A stretch of 5,288 nt of DNA. Origin: Chlamydiota bacterium (GTDB lineage: Bacteria; Chlamydiota; Chlamydiia; Chlamydiales; Rhabdochlamydiaceae). Of this stretch, positions 1 to 4,680 are shown in pieces. Below the pieces are notes generated by a model. That model ran no database searches. It was given only the letters and a program-made list of their open reading frames with translations, and had not been told where the DNA came from. Position numbers and translations under genes: made by a program. Where the stretch lies: the NCBI GenBank assembly GCA_016866585.1, contig VGMB01000125.1:1-5288 (forward strand). The letters run 5' to 3'. Every line of letters starts with the position of its first letter. The stretch's first letter is position 1.

Positions 1-13
1 AGGGTTTCTTTTC

Positions 14-45
14 ACCCTTTTAAGGTCTCCTTAAAAGGGTTTTTT
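14..45 (+). terminator. Rho-independent terminator of an upstream gene
   Basis: A perfect 12-bp inverted repeat (ACCCTTTTAAGG at 14-25, CCTTAAAAGGGT at 29-40) encloses a 3-nt loop and runs into six T residues at 40-45. The T-run is on the right, so it ends plus-strand transcription arriving from outside the window. It marks the left edge of the gene-poor stretch that follows. Confidence 0.85.
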
Positions 46-190
46 CTTTTCTACTCCCAGCTTTTTTTCTCTTATACACTTACAATTAGCTACATGATCA
101 TATTTCTATAATTTTAGACTAGATTTAAGCTCCCACCTAAAGCTTTTTATGACTGCATGGATAATTTCTTTTAATCTTCTCCTTGGATAG
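46..190. other. AT-rich stretch without an intact gene
   Basis: No open frame of useful length, RNA gene or repeat is visible here. In the plus frame starting at 145 the peptide FYDCMDNFF followed by a stop and SSPWIA is weakly like the stretch before the metal-binding GD motif of class III cyclases. This could be the worn upstream part of the cyclase relic described next, but on its own it is too degenerate to call. Confidence 0.4.
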
Positions 191-503
191 CCTGATATTT
201 TACCTCTAGCGTTTTTAATGCTCCTTCATTGGTTTATAGTTCAAGAGGAGACGGTATGTATGGATGCCTTAAAGTTTAAAATATTTAAATCCTAATCTAT
301 CTAAGAATACTTAATAGTTTTCCGCTCATTCAAGATTAGGTATTCATTCTGGAGCAGCTATAGCTGGCAATATTGTTACAGAAGGCAGAGTGAATTATAC
401 TTATGTCGACAAGATGAAGTACAAAAGTTATAGATTATTATGTTTAAACAAGATTTTTAACGCATACATACTATTTAGTGAAATGCTGGATTCAAGTTTT
501 TAA
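191..503 (+). pseudogene. Decayed class III adenylate/guanylate cyclase domain
   Basis: The best part is an in-frame stretch at 318-503 with no start codon. It encodes RLGIHSGAAIAGNI (from 333) followed by TEGRVNYT, the hallmark of class III nucleotide cyclases (family pattern R-I-G-I-H-S-G, G-N-I-G, E-R-x-N-Y-T). A gapless continuation keeps R-L and L-N-K-I-F-N and then ILFSE, where functional enzymes have V-N-L-A-S-R-L-E-G-L-N-K and I-L-I-S-E. The catalytic N of the NxxxR pair is Y here, while the R is kept. Upstream, pieces resembling other cyclase motifs lie in different frames: DILPLAF from 194, NAP from 217, and QEETVCMDALKF from 242. Stops at 293 and 315 break the path. Intact family members make cAMP or cGMP from ATP or GTP; this copy cannot be translated as a domain. 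The frame ends at 501-503, where transposase-like sequence on the other strand begins, so the gene was probably also truncated there. The 318-503 match is clear; the upstream pieces are inference. Confidence 0.68.
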
Positions 504-507
504 CGCA
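454..507. repeat. 11-bp direct repeat at the cyclase/transposase junction
   Basis: TTTTTAACGCA occurs at 454-464 and again at 497-507, 43 bp apart, each preceded by CAAG or CAAGA. The first copy lies inside the cyclase relic and encodes the F-N-A of KIFNA. The second spans the point where cyclase similarity stops and transposase similarity on the minus strand begins. It may be a microhomology scar of the rearrangement, or chance in AT-rich DNA. Confidence 0.35.
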
Positions 508-654
508 CCACCATTTTTTGTAGTTCTCTTAGATCTTTAAAAAAAAACTCTGTGTTATTTAAATAACGAGTGATTTTTTCGTGACTGGCTGGAACATTTA
601 ACATCATTGAGTAATTAGGTAATCAGAATTGACGTCTAAAATATTCTTGTTCAT
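500..654 (-). pseudogene. N-terminal remnant of a DDE-type IS transposase
   Basis: On the minus strand an ATG at 654 opens MNKNILDVNSDYLITQ and stops at 606-604. The overlapping next frame (607-500) gives MMLNVPASHEKITRYL, then NNTEFFFKDLRELQKMVVR and a stop. From memory this matches the N-terminus of a widespread IS transposase family (IS4/IS701-like DDE enzymes) that begins MNKNxLDVxxDYLI and continues, after about ten residues, with SHDKxTRFL, an acidic/aromatic stretch, DLWxLxKPxVR and then the catalytic core. The residues expected between DYLI and the SH segment are mostly missing, so a small deletion and frameshift are likely. The whole catalytic part is absent. A purine-rich AGAGGG about 12 nt upstream of the ATG could have been its ribosome binding site. 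I cannot identify terminal inverted repeats. This is a fossil without function. Family assignment is from recalled motifs; loss of function is seen directly. Confidence 0.6.
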
Positions 655-845
655 GATTGGTTTTTCCCTCTAAAAAAAATGAGGATCTTTTCATTAAGCA
701 AAGCTTTACCAAATTCTTTTTATTGCTTTTACGCAGGGTGAGTTTTTTAATTTATCGGTCATCAGTTATGATAGATTTTTAAAAAAATTGATTTTTTTTT
801 AATAAAAGATTTAGCCTTCCGCAAATTTTAATTGGACGGCGCTGT
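655..845. other. Non-coding AT-rich spacer, probable IS end and upstream region
   Basis: No coding frame is supported. The left part (about 655-742) lies upstream of the transposase relic on the minus strand and is probably the terminal non-coding part of that element; no matching terminal repeat is visible in the window. The right part is very T-rich and contains TATGAT at 767-772, a fair -10 match but without a convincing -35. It may carry the promoter of the gene starting at 846. Confidence 0.4.
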
Positions 846-1256
846 ATGAAATTTTCAGATTTTTTTTCTCGCCTTGTAGCATTTTTGCTAATCCCTGTAT
901 TTTTTTGTTCACCACTTTCTACTTTCTGTCATGACTCTTACTTGCCAACGCAATCACATGCTGATCCCTTTAATGAAACCAAGCTCATCACCTTTGATGA
1001 GGTATTAGATTATATTAAACGAATTGAAGACGGCAGTCTTGAGTATAAATGCAATACAAGCAACTTTGATTCTATTTACCACTGGATTATTACGCTGGCA
1101 TGGCTTCGTGTTGTTCCTGGAGACATCGAGGCTGAACGCGTACTTAATGAAAGTATTTTGGATCTTATGGATGCATTTGACATTGGATGGGAGTACGCCA
1201 TGCAGATTATAACGATGTACAGTTTATCCTCATCCCTAATTGCTCTGCAGGCTTAA
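846..1256 (+). CDS. Exported protein, N-terminal part of a frameshifted gene
   Basis: This 136-residue frame starts at ATG 846, preceded by GGACGG 6 nt away (834-839), a plausible ribosome binding site. Residues 1-29 look like a signal peptide or signal anchor: K2, R9, then the hydrophobic run LVAFLLIPVFF and a polar SPLSTFCHD end. There is no clean lipobox. Residues 45-118 are mixed acidic and helical (EVLDYIKRIEDG, EAERVLNESILDLMDAFD) with a short hydrophobic patch near 78-90. After about residue 118 the sequence becomes a low-complexity Ser/Leu tail, probably out-of-frame reading. The next frame (-1 relative) is open from 1181 and carries what looks like the true continuation, so the native protein was probably about 260 residues. 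I do not recognise a named family. Function unknown; export is inferred from the N-terminus. Confidence 0.6.
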   Translation: MKFSDFFSRLVAFLLIPVFFCSPLSTFCHDSYLPTQSHADPFNETKLITFDEVLDYIKRIEDGSLEYKCNTSNFDSIYHWIITLAWLRVVPGDIEAERVLNESILDLMDAFDIGWEYAMQIITMYSLSSSLIALQA

Positions 1257-1630
1257 TAGAAGGATATCTGTGTGGTGGTTGGCTGAAAAAAAAGCTCAAG
1301 CAAGTTGGGCACTTTATTAAGAAACACAAAAAAGAGATTTTAATTAGAACCGCTGTAGTTGTTGGAGCAACAGCTATTATAGGTGTAACTGGTGCTATCA
1401 TAGGTGCTGCAGGAGCAACATCAACAATCATTGATTCACTAAAATCTTCTAGTAGTGAAGTAACAAAAGCCGAAGAGATGAGAAAGGAGATAGTGTCTGA
1501 AGATGTTGTAAGGCTTATTGATCCCGATTTCCCAATCGAAGAAAATGCACGTATTATAGGAGAGATGGGAGCGATACAGGCATTTTCTCACTTTGAAAAC
1601 ACCTTAAGTAGTGATCCATTTTTTGCTTAA
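1187..1630 (+). CDS. Membrane-segment protein, C-terminal part of a frameshifted gene
   Basis: The frame is open from 1181, after a stop at 1178-1180. The first ATG, at 1187, lies inside the preceding gene and has no Shine-Dalgarno sequence, so independent translation is doubtful. The protein has a hydrophobic, Cys-containing segment (FILIPNCSAGLIEGYLC, residues 13-29), a very basic stretch (KKKLKQVGHFIKKHKKE, residues 34-50), and a long Gly/Ala/Ile/Val-rich membrane-type helix (about residues 52-80). It ends in an acidic region with DPDFPIEENARIIGEMGA (133-aligned in the last third) and EN/SSDPFFA at the terminus. The basic cluster before the helix suggests its N-side faces the cytoplasm. 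It most likely forms the second half of the gene beginning at 846. Similar layouts occur in chlamydial secreted or inclusion-membrane proteins, but that is analogy only. It ends before the convergent terminator at 1760-1791. Confidence 0.55.
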   Translation: MGVRHADYNDVQFILIPNCSAGLIEGYLCGGWLKKKLKQVGHFIKKHKKEILIRTAVVVGATAIIGVTGAIIGAAGATSTIIDSLKSSSSEVTKAEEMRKEIVSEDVVRLIDPDFPIEENARIIGEMGAIQAFSHFENTLSSDPFFA

Positions 1631-1759
1631 AGAAAAGAAGAAATATATTTTGCTAAAGTTCGTTTAAATAATTTTTTTACCACATCCATAGATAATTTTG
1701 AGGTAAGTGATTTTTTAAGAAGATCTAAAAAAGGATGTTTTTATAGTTTTTTATAAGAT

Positions 1760-1791
1760 AAAAAAACCACTAAAGAAACTTTAGTGGTTTT
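1760..1791 (-). terminator. Terminator between convergent genes
   Basis: A perfect 13-bp inverted repeat (AAAACCACTAAAG at 1763-1775, CTTTAGTGGTTTT at 1779-1791) has a 3-nt loop. Read on the minus strand it is followed by seven T residues (A-run 1760-1766 on plus), a canonical terminator for the RRM gene that ends 32 bp away. On the plus strand the right arm ends in only four Ts, so it may also stop transcription from the frameshifted gene, less efficiently. Confidence 0.9.
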
Positions 1792-1823
1792 AAAGATGAG
1801 AAACTAAACAAACAAATTAATGT

Positions 1824-2144
1824 TTAGTAAGTTTTTTGCCAGCTTCCTCTTTTACGATCGGAGTTTTGAAATCCGCCGCCTGTTCTTTTTTGTTCAGGAT
1901 GTGCTACATTAACAACGAGTGTTCTTCCGCCAATATCTGAACCATGAACTGCGTCGATGGCTTTTTGAGCAGAGTCTTGTGTTTCCATTTCAACGAAGCC
2001 AAACCCTTTGGATTTGCCTGTAAATTTATCTGTCACGATGCGGACAGATAGTACTGTACCGTAAGGAACGAAAACATCTTTGAGTTGTTCTTCGGTGAGG
2101 CTGTAAGGAAGGCTCCCTACATACAGTTTTTTGTTTTGGGTCAT
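1824..2144 (-). CDS. Single-RRM RNA-binding protein
   Basis: A 106-residue protein consisting of one RNA recognition motif and a short tail. RNP2 is LYVGSL (residues 7-12) and RNP1 is KGFGFVEM (46-53). The aromatic positions that stack on RNA bases (Y8, F48 and F50) are present. The beta-alpha-beta-beta-alpha-beta fold closes near VVNVAHP (77-83). Residues 84-106 form a polar Gly/Arg/Lys/Gln-rich tail, as in small cyanobacterial and other bacterial Rbp proteins. The family binds single-stranded RNA in the cytoplasm; the targets here are unknown. The start is supported by GGAG at 2158-2155 on the minus strand, 10 nt before the ATG. It stands alone, convergent with the gene on its left and divergent from the one on its right, and ends in a strong terminator. 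Confidence 0.92.
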   Translation of the reverse strand: MTQNKKLYVGSLPYSLTEEQLKDVFVPYGTVLSVRIVTDKFTGKSKGFGFVEMETQDSAQKAIDAVHGSDIGGRTLVVNVAHPEQKRTGGGFQNSDRKRGSWQKTY

Positions 2145-2284
2145 AAATCAATTACTCCATGTAAAAATTGGTGCCAGTTGTCTTAAGGTTCTTTTCTCCA
2201 ACCGGAAGCCAAAAATCAGGAAACCGCATGCTGGACAAAGTCAAAAGCAACAAACGATGACAATTTTATCAAAAACGTATTTTG

Positions 2285-2296
2285 CTTGTCGACAAG
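2285..2296. repeat. 12-bp perfect palindrome upstream of the secreted-protein gene
   Basis: CTTGTCGACAAG is a perfect 12-bp palindrome in the spacer between the divergent RRM gene and the secreted-protein gene, 88 bp before the latter's start. Its position would suit a dimeric regulator, but no second copy of the full palindrome is present in the window and no clear promoter overlaps it. Confidence 0.3.
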
Positions 2297-2373
2297 TAAA
2301 AGCTTCAAAAAAATTATATCACTATATTCTTGGATAAAAAAATTAAAATTCGATATCAAGAAGCTAGAAAAAC

Positions 2374-2380
2374 GGGGTGG
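2374..2380 (+). promoter_or_regulatory. Ribosome binding site that sets the start at 2385
   Basis: The G-rich GGGGTGG lies 4 nt before ATG 2385, the codon that opens a proper signal peptide. The upstream in-frame ATG at 2286 lies within the palindrome, has no such site, and would put 33 lysine-rich residues in front of the signal peptide. The start at 2385 is therefore preferred. Confidence 0.65.
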
Positions 2381-2384
2381 TTTT

Positions 2385-3137
2385 ATGAAGAAAATTCATG
2401 CATTTGTACTTTCATTCTTGCTTGCAGCAACTTATGCAGGAGCTACAAACAAAGAAGAAAAATCACTCTGGTTGATCGAAGAAGTTTTCGTAAAATTCGG
2501 AAAGAAAGACGCTTATGAAACTTTAGAGAAGAATTGGAGAGATGGTTTCAAAAATTTTTTAGGTGGTGGTGGGCTATGGCGTACTAAAAAACATTCTTGG
2601 AATTTTTATTCGTTACAGGCTTCGAATGACTCTCAATATATGTTTTTCGTGCCGATGGAAAATTTTTCAGATTTAGGTGATTTTTTTTCTAAAAAGGAAG
2701 AATTTAACTTAACTCAGAATAAAGATCAGGTTCAGATAAGGCAATCGCTAAGATCGGTCACTAATTTCACTGTAAGTAGTCTCCATACTTATTTATCAAG
2801 CTGTTCTAGGGTCTCTCAGATGAATATTGATGCATGGGATAAATTTCCTTATCTGTACTTTTTATCTTACGGAATCACTCCAGGTAATCAAAATATTTTT
2901 GAAGATCACTTGGCTTCCTTGGCTAATGACACAAAATTAGAACTAAACGGAACTATTTATAGAGTTTGGAGGGTATTGGTAGGTTCAGATTTACCTAAAT
3001 ACCTCATCCTAATAAGCTCGCAGACAGAAGATCAACTTAAATCAGCTAAGGATAGTTTAAATTTTACAACCCCTGCCATGAAAGATATAATTCGTAATCA
3101 GAGGGAAGGTCAAGCATTATATAAGCCTAATCTTTAA
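2385..3137 (+). CDS. Secreted protein of unknown function with two alpha/beta repeats
   Basis: A 250-residue protein with a clear Sec signal peptide: KK at 2-3, hydrophobic core FVLSFLLAATYA, and an A18-G-A20 site with cleavage before T21. The mature part looks like two repeats of a ferredoxin-like or dimeric alpha/beta-barrel type. The first (about 27-103) has a strand WLIEEVFVKFG, a helix DAYETLEKNW, a strand WNFYSLQASND, a strand QYMFFVPM and the helix DLGDFFSK. The second (about 155-225) has YLYFLSYGITPG, a helix NIFEDHLASLAN, IYRVWRVLVG, PKYLILISS and the helix EDQLKSAKDSL. A glycine-rich turn (GGGG, 60-63) interrupts repeat 1. The fold is inferred from the pattern of strands and helices, not from a family I can name; no catalytic motif is visible. 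It probably acts in the periplasm or outside the cell. No clear terminator separates it from the nuclease gene 72 bp downstream. Confidence 0.85.
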   Translation: MKKIHAFVLSFLLAATYAGATNKEEKSLWLIEEVFVKFGKKDAYETLEKNWRDGFKNFLGGGGLWRTKKHSWNFYSLQASNDSQYMFFVPMENFSDLGDFFSKKEEFNLTQNKDQVQIRQSLRSVTNFTVSSLHTYLSSCSRVSQMNIDAWDKFPYLYFLSYGITPGNQNIFEDHLASLANDTKLELNGTIYRVWRVLVGSDLPKYLILISSQTEDQLKSAKDSLNFTTPAMKDIIRNQREGQALYKPNL

Positions 3138-3156
3138 GCTAAATTTATCATCTTTT

Positions 3157-3210
3157 TAATTAACCTTTGTATTTGTTGTTTATGCTATATGTAAAAAAAC
3201 AGGTTAATTA
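3157..3210. repeat. Inverted repeat reaching the nuclease start codon
   Basis: TAATTAACCT (3157-3166) and its exact complement AGGTTAATTA (3201-3210) are 34 bp apart. The right arm contains the AGG that serves as ribosome binding site and the A of the ATG at 3210. A putative extended -10 lies between the arms. It could be an operator flanking the promoter or, if transcription starts further upstream, an RNA hairpin hiding the ribosome binding site. Confidence 0.45.
3183..3191 (+). promoter_or_regulatory. Possible extended -10 promoter of the nuclease gene
   Basis: TGCTATATG matches the extended -10 pattern TGnTATAAT at most positions. No good -35 is found at normal spacing. It would start transcription near 3198, giving a leader of about a dozen bases, and it sits within the inverted repeat at 3157-3210. 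Confidence 0.35.
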
Positions 3211-4310
3211 TGGTTTCAGAACACTTTTCAATTGTTTCTTATAATATTTTAGTCCCTCACTATGCACATGTCAACAAGCCTTGCTTTAAAGAGGCTCCTC
3301 CAGGCTCTCCTCAGTGGCTTCAAAGAAGGGATGCTCTTGTGGCAAAAATTGCATCTCTAGCTGCTGATGTAGTCTGTATGCAAGAAGTTGAAAGATTTAA
3401 TGATATAAGCCAAGAAATGCAAAAGGCTGGTTATTTAGGTATCAATACTTCTCGAAATAATGGAGAAGAAGAGGGTTGCTGTCTTTTTTACAAAAAAGAT
3501 GTGTTTGTATTCGAGCGTCATGAAGATTTATATTTTGATGATAATACAGGACGCATGGCTCAGATTATAGATCTTACGCACATAACATCACAAAAGGTTT
3601 TTCAGTTTGTTAACACCCACATTATTTATAATAATAAAGACCCAAGCAAACAAGAAAATGAAATACAAAGTCTAGCAGGGTATCTCAGTAGTAAAACAAT
3701 TCCATGTGTCATTTGTGGCGATTTCAATATCTCTCCAAACGATAGAATGGTGTCTCATATTAAAAATTTGGGATTTAGGGATTCTCATCAAGAAATGAAC
3801 TGCGATGACGTTAGTTTTGTGCTTTTTAGACAGCAAGCTTGTCCAGGCGCTGAATTTAAAAAAGATAGAATAGATTACATCTTTACTAAAGAAATTTCCG
3901 TAGTAGAGGCAGGGGTATATGGAGATCCAGCAAATTTATCAACATCTCAGGAGCCTTCGGATCATTTACCAGTATATGCAAGATTAGCTTTCAATCAGTC
4001 TTCAGCAGCTGCTGAGGAGGTAGTACATTATGAGGTTTCTGCAAGTTCAAGAAAAACGTTAATGTTATCGATAGCACAAGATTTTCAAGATGGTACGTTT
4101 GATAAGGCCATAAAAAAGTTTAAAGATTTGCCGACAAATGTTAAAAATCGCGTTTTTGGAAAGGCTTATGAAATACTTAAATTATCAACTGATGAAAAAC
4201 TTCCGTATAAGATCGGAGAGTATGGCTTTTTGAGAAGGAAGGGTATGGATTTTGATAACACCGTCCGATCTGAGGCTATAAAAGGATATATTACAGAGTC
4301 TGGTATTTGA
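3210..4310 (+). CDS. CCR4/nocturnin-like endonuclease/exonuclease/phosphatase protein
   Basis: A 366-residue protein. Residues 5-262 are an endonuclease/exonuclease/phosphatase (EEP) domain with the full active-site set: SYNIL (N12), MQEVE (E59, metal ligand), NTH (H137), GDFN (D171, N173), DRIDYIF (D219, D222) and SDHLPV (D251, H252). Family enzymes cleave phosphodiesters with Mg2+. Details resemble the CCR4/Angel/nocturnin branch, which removes poly(A) or acts on nucleotide phosphates: YNIL near the N-terminus, an RRDAL helix before the ADVVCMQEVE strand, and EGCCLFYKKDVF like the EGCAxFY segment of that branch. RNA or nucleotide substrate is therefore inference. Residues about 270-366 are an extra helical domain (LPTNVKNRVFGKAYEI, YGEYG-like IGEYGF, then RSEAIKGYI) that I cannot name. 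There is no signal peptide, so it acts in the cytoplasm unless exported by another route. The start is supported by AGG at 3201-3203. No terminator follows. Confidence 0.9.
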   Translation: MVSEHFSIVSYNILVPHYAHVNKPCFKEAPPGSPQWLQRRDALVAKIASLAADVVCMQEVERFNDISQEMQKAGYLGINTSRNNGEEEGCCLFYKKDVFVFERHEDLYFDDNTGRMAQIIDLTHITSQKVFQFVNTHIIYNNKDPSKQENEIQSLAGYLSSKTIPCVICGDFNISPNDRMVSHIKNLGFRDSHQEMNCDDVSFVLFRQQACPGAEFKKDRIDYIFTKEISVVEAGVYGDPANLSTSQEPSDHLPVYARLAFNQSSAAAEEVVHYEVSASSRKTLMLSIAQDFQDGTFDKAIKKFKDLPTNVKNRVFGKAYEILKLSTDEKLPYKIGEYGFLRRKGMDFDNTVRSEAIKGYITESGI

Positions 4311-4336
4311 TTTTAGACATATGCATTTTTAAGCAA

Positions 4337-4365
4337 TTGCTCAATAAAAAAAAATATTCTATGTA
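4337..4365 (+). promoter_or_regulatory. Possible sigma-66-type promoter of hctA
   Basis: TTGCTC (4337-4342) and TATGTA (4360-4365) are 17 bp apart, with a very A-rich spacer like those that help chlamydial promoters. Both hexamers are imperfect; an alternative -10, TATTCT at 4355, has too short a spacer. The -35 overlaps the palindrome AGCAATTGCT (4332-4341). Confidence 0.35.
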
Positions 4366-4400
4366 AACAGGGAATATCTAGTTTAATTTATTGGGCTCTT

Positions 4401-4607
4401 ATGAAGCTTGAAGAAACAATACAGATCATGCAGAAGTTGATTTCCGATATTACAAAAGACCTAGAAAAAGGTAGCTTAGGAAATAAAACCGCTGTGCAAA
4501 GGGTGAGGGTTAACTCTATTCTATTCGGAAAAATTTCAAAGATGTATAGAAAAGAAACCCTAGATTCGGAAAAGCAGCTTGCTAAGAGAATAAAAAAGAG
4601 AAAATAG
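4401..4607 (+). CDS. hctA: Histone H1-like protein Hc1, short form
   Basis: A 68-residue basic protein (18 Lys/Arg against 8 Asp/Glu) whose helical core matches chlamydial Hc1: GNKTAVQRVR (residues 27-36) and ISKMYRKETLDSEK (45-58) correspond to GNKAAAQRVR and IAKVYRKESIKAEK of C. trachomatis HctA, as I recall it. In Chlamydia, Hc1 condenses the chromosome when replicating bodies turn into infectious elementary bodies, and its synthesis is restrained by the small RNA IhtA. The C. trachomatis protein is about 125 residues because of a long Lys/Ala-rich DNA-binding tail; here that tail is reduced to KRIKKRK at 62-68. The core may mediate self-association or weak DNA binding, or another protein may supply the tail. 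GGG at 4393-4395 is the only ribosome-binding candidate. The gene order with the methyltransferase downstream supports the assignment. Confidence 0.85.
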   Translation: MKLEETIQIMQKLISDITKDLEKGSLGNKTAVQRVRVNSILFGKISKMYRKETLDSEKQLAKRIKKRK

Positions 4608-4614
4608 ATTTCTT

Positions 4615-4643
4615 TTGAGAATGACCTGTATATAAGTTATTAC
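4615..4643 (+). promoter_or_regulatory. Likely promoter of the rRNA methyltransferase gene
   Basis: TTGAGA (4615-4620, five of six matches to the -35 consensus) and TATTAC (4638-4643, four of six to the -10) are separated by exactly 17 bp. The promoter begins 8 bp after the hctA stop, suggesting separate transcription of the two neighbours. Confidence 0.5.
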
Positions 4644-4654
4644 TTGCAATTGGT

Positions 4655-4677
4655 GAGAAAAAAGAATACTCTTTCTC
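4655..4677 (+). promoter_or_regulatory. Small hairpin just before the rlmD start
   Basis: GAGAAA (4655-4660) pairs with TTTCTC (4672-4677) around an 11-nt loop, ending 3 nt before ATG 4681. No Shine-Dalgarno sequence lies at normal distance; GGTGAG at 4652-4657 is too far unless the hairpin shortens the gap. The stem is weak, so this is a suggestion only. Confidence 0.25.
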
Positions 4678-4680
4678 CCT

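Noticed and set aside
1024..1212. Plus-strand frame of 62 residues
   Set aside because: Shadow frame within the gene starting at 846; no ribosome binding site and no recognisable protein pattern.
1181..1256. Programmed -1 ribosomal frameshift linking the two frames
   Set aside because: No X-XXY-YYZ slippery heptamer or strong downstream hairpin is visible in the overlap.
1207..1431. Minus-strand frame of 74 residues
   Set aside because: It lies opposite the Gly/Ala-rich membrane helix and basic cluster; its Pro/Ala/Val composition is what the antisense of such codons gives. No ribosome binding site.
404..2296. TGTCGACAAG present both at 404-413 and 2287-2296
   Set aside because: The first copy lies in the cyclase relic and is only half of the palindrome context; no shared surroundings, so probably chance.
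2131..2337. Plus-strand frame of 68 residues across the RRM gene's start region
   Set aside because: It overlaps the RRM start on the other strand and the intergenic spacer; basic, patternless composition and no ribosome binding site.
2286..2384. N-terminal extension of the secreted protein from ATG 2286
   Set aside because: It would bury the signal peptide behind 33 lysine-rich residues, and the good ribosome binding site is at 2374-2380.
2330..2518. Plus-strand frame of 62 residues at the start of the secreted-protein gene
   Set aside because: Shadow in another frame of the signal peptide region; Cys/Arg-rich translation of AT-rich lysine codons.
4331..4342. Palindrome AGCAATTGCT as terminator of the nuclease gene
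   Set aside because: It has no loop and is not followed by a T-run on the plus strand; at most a protein-binding site or chance.
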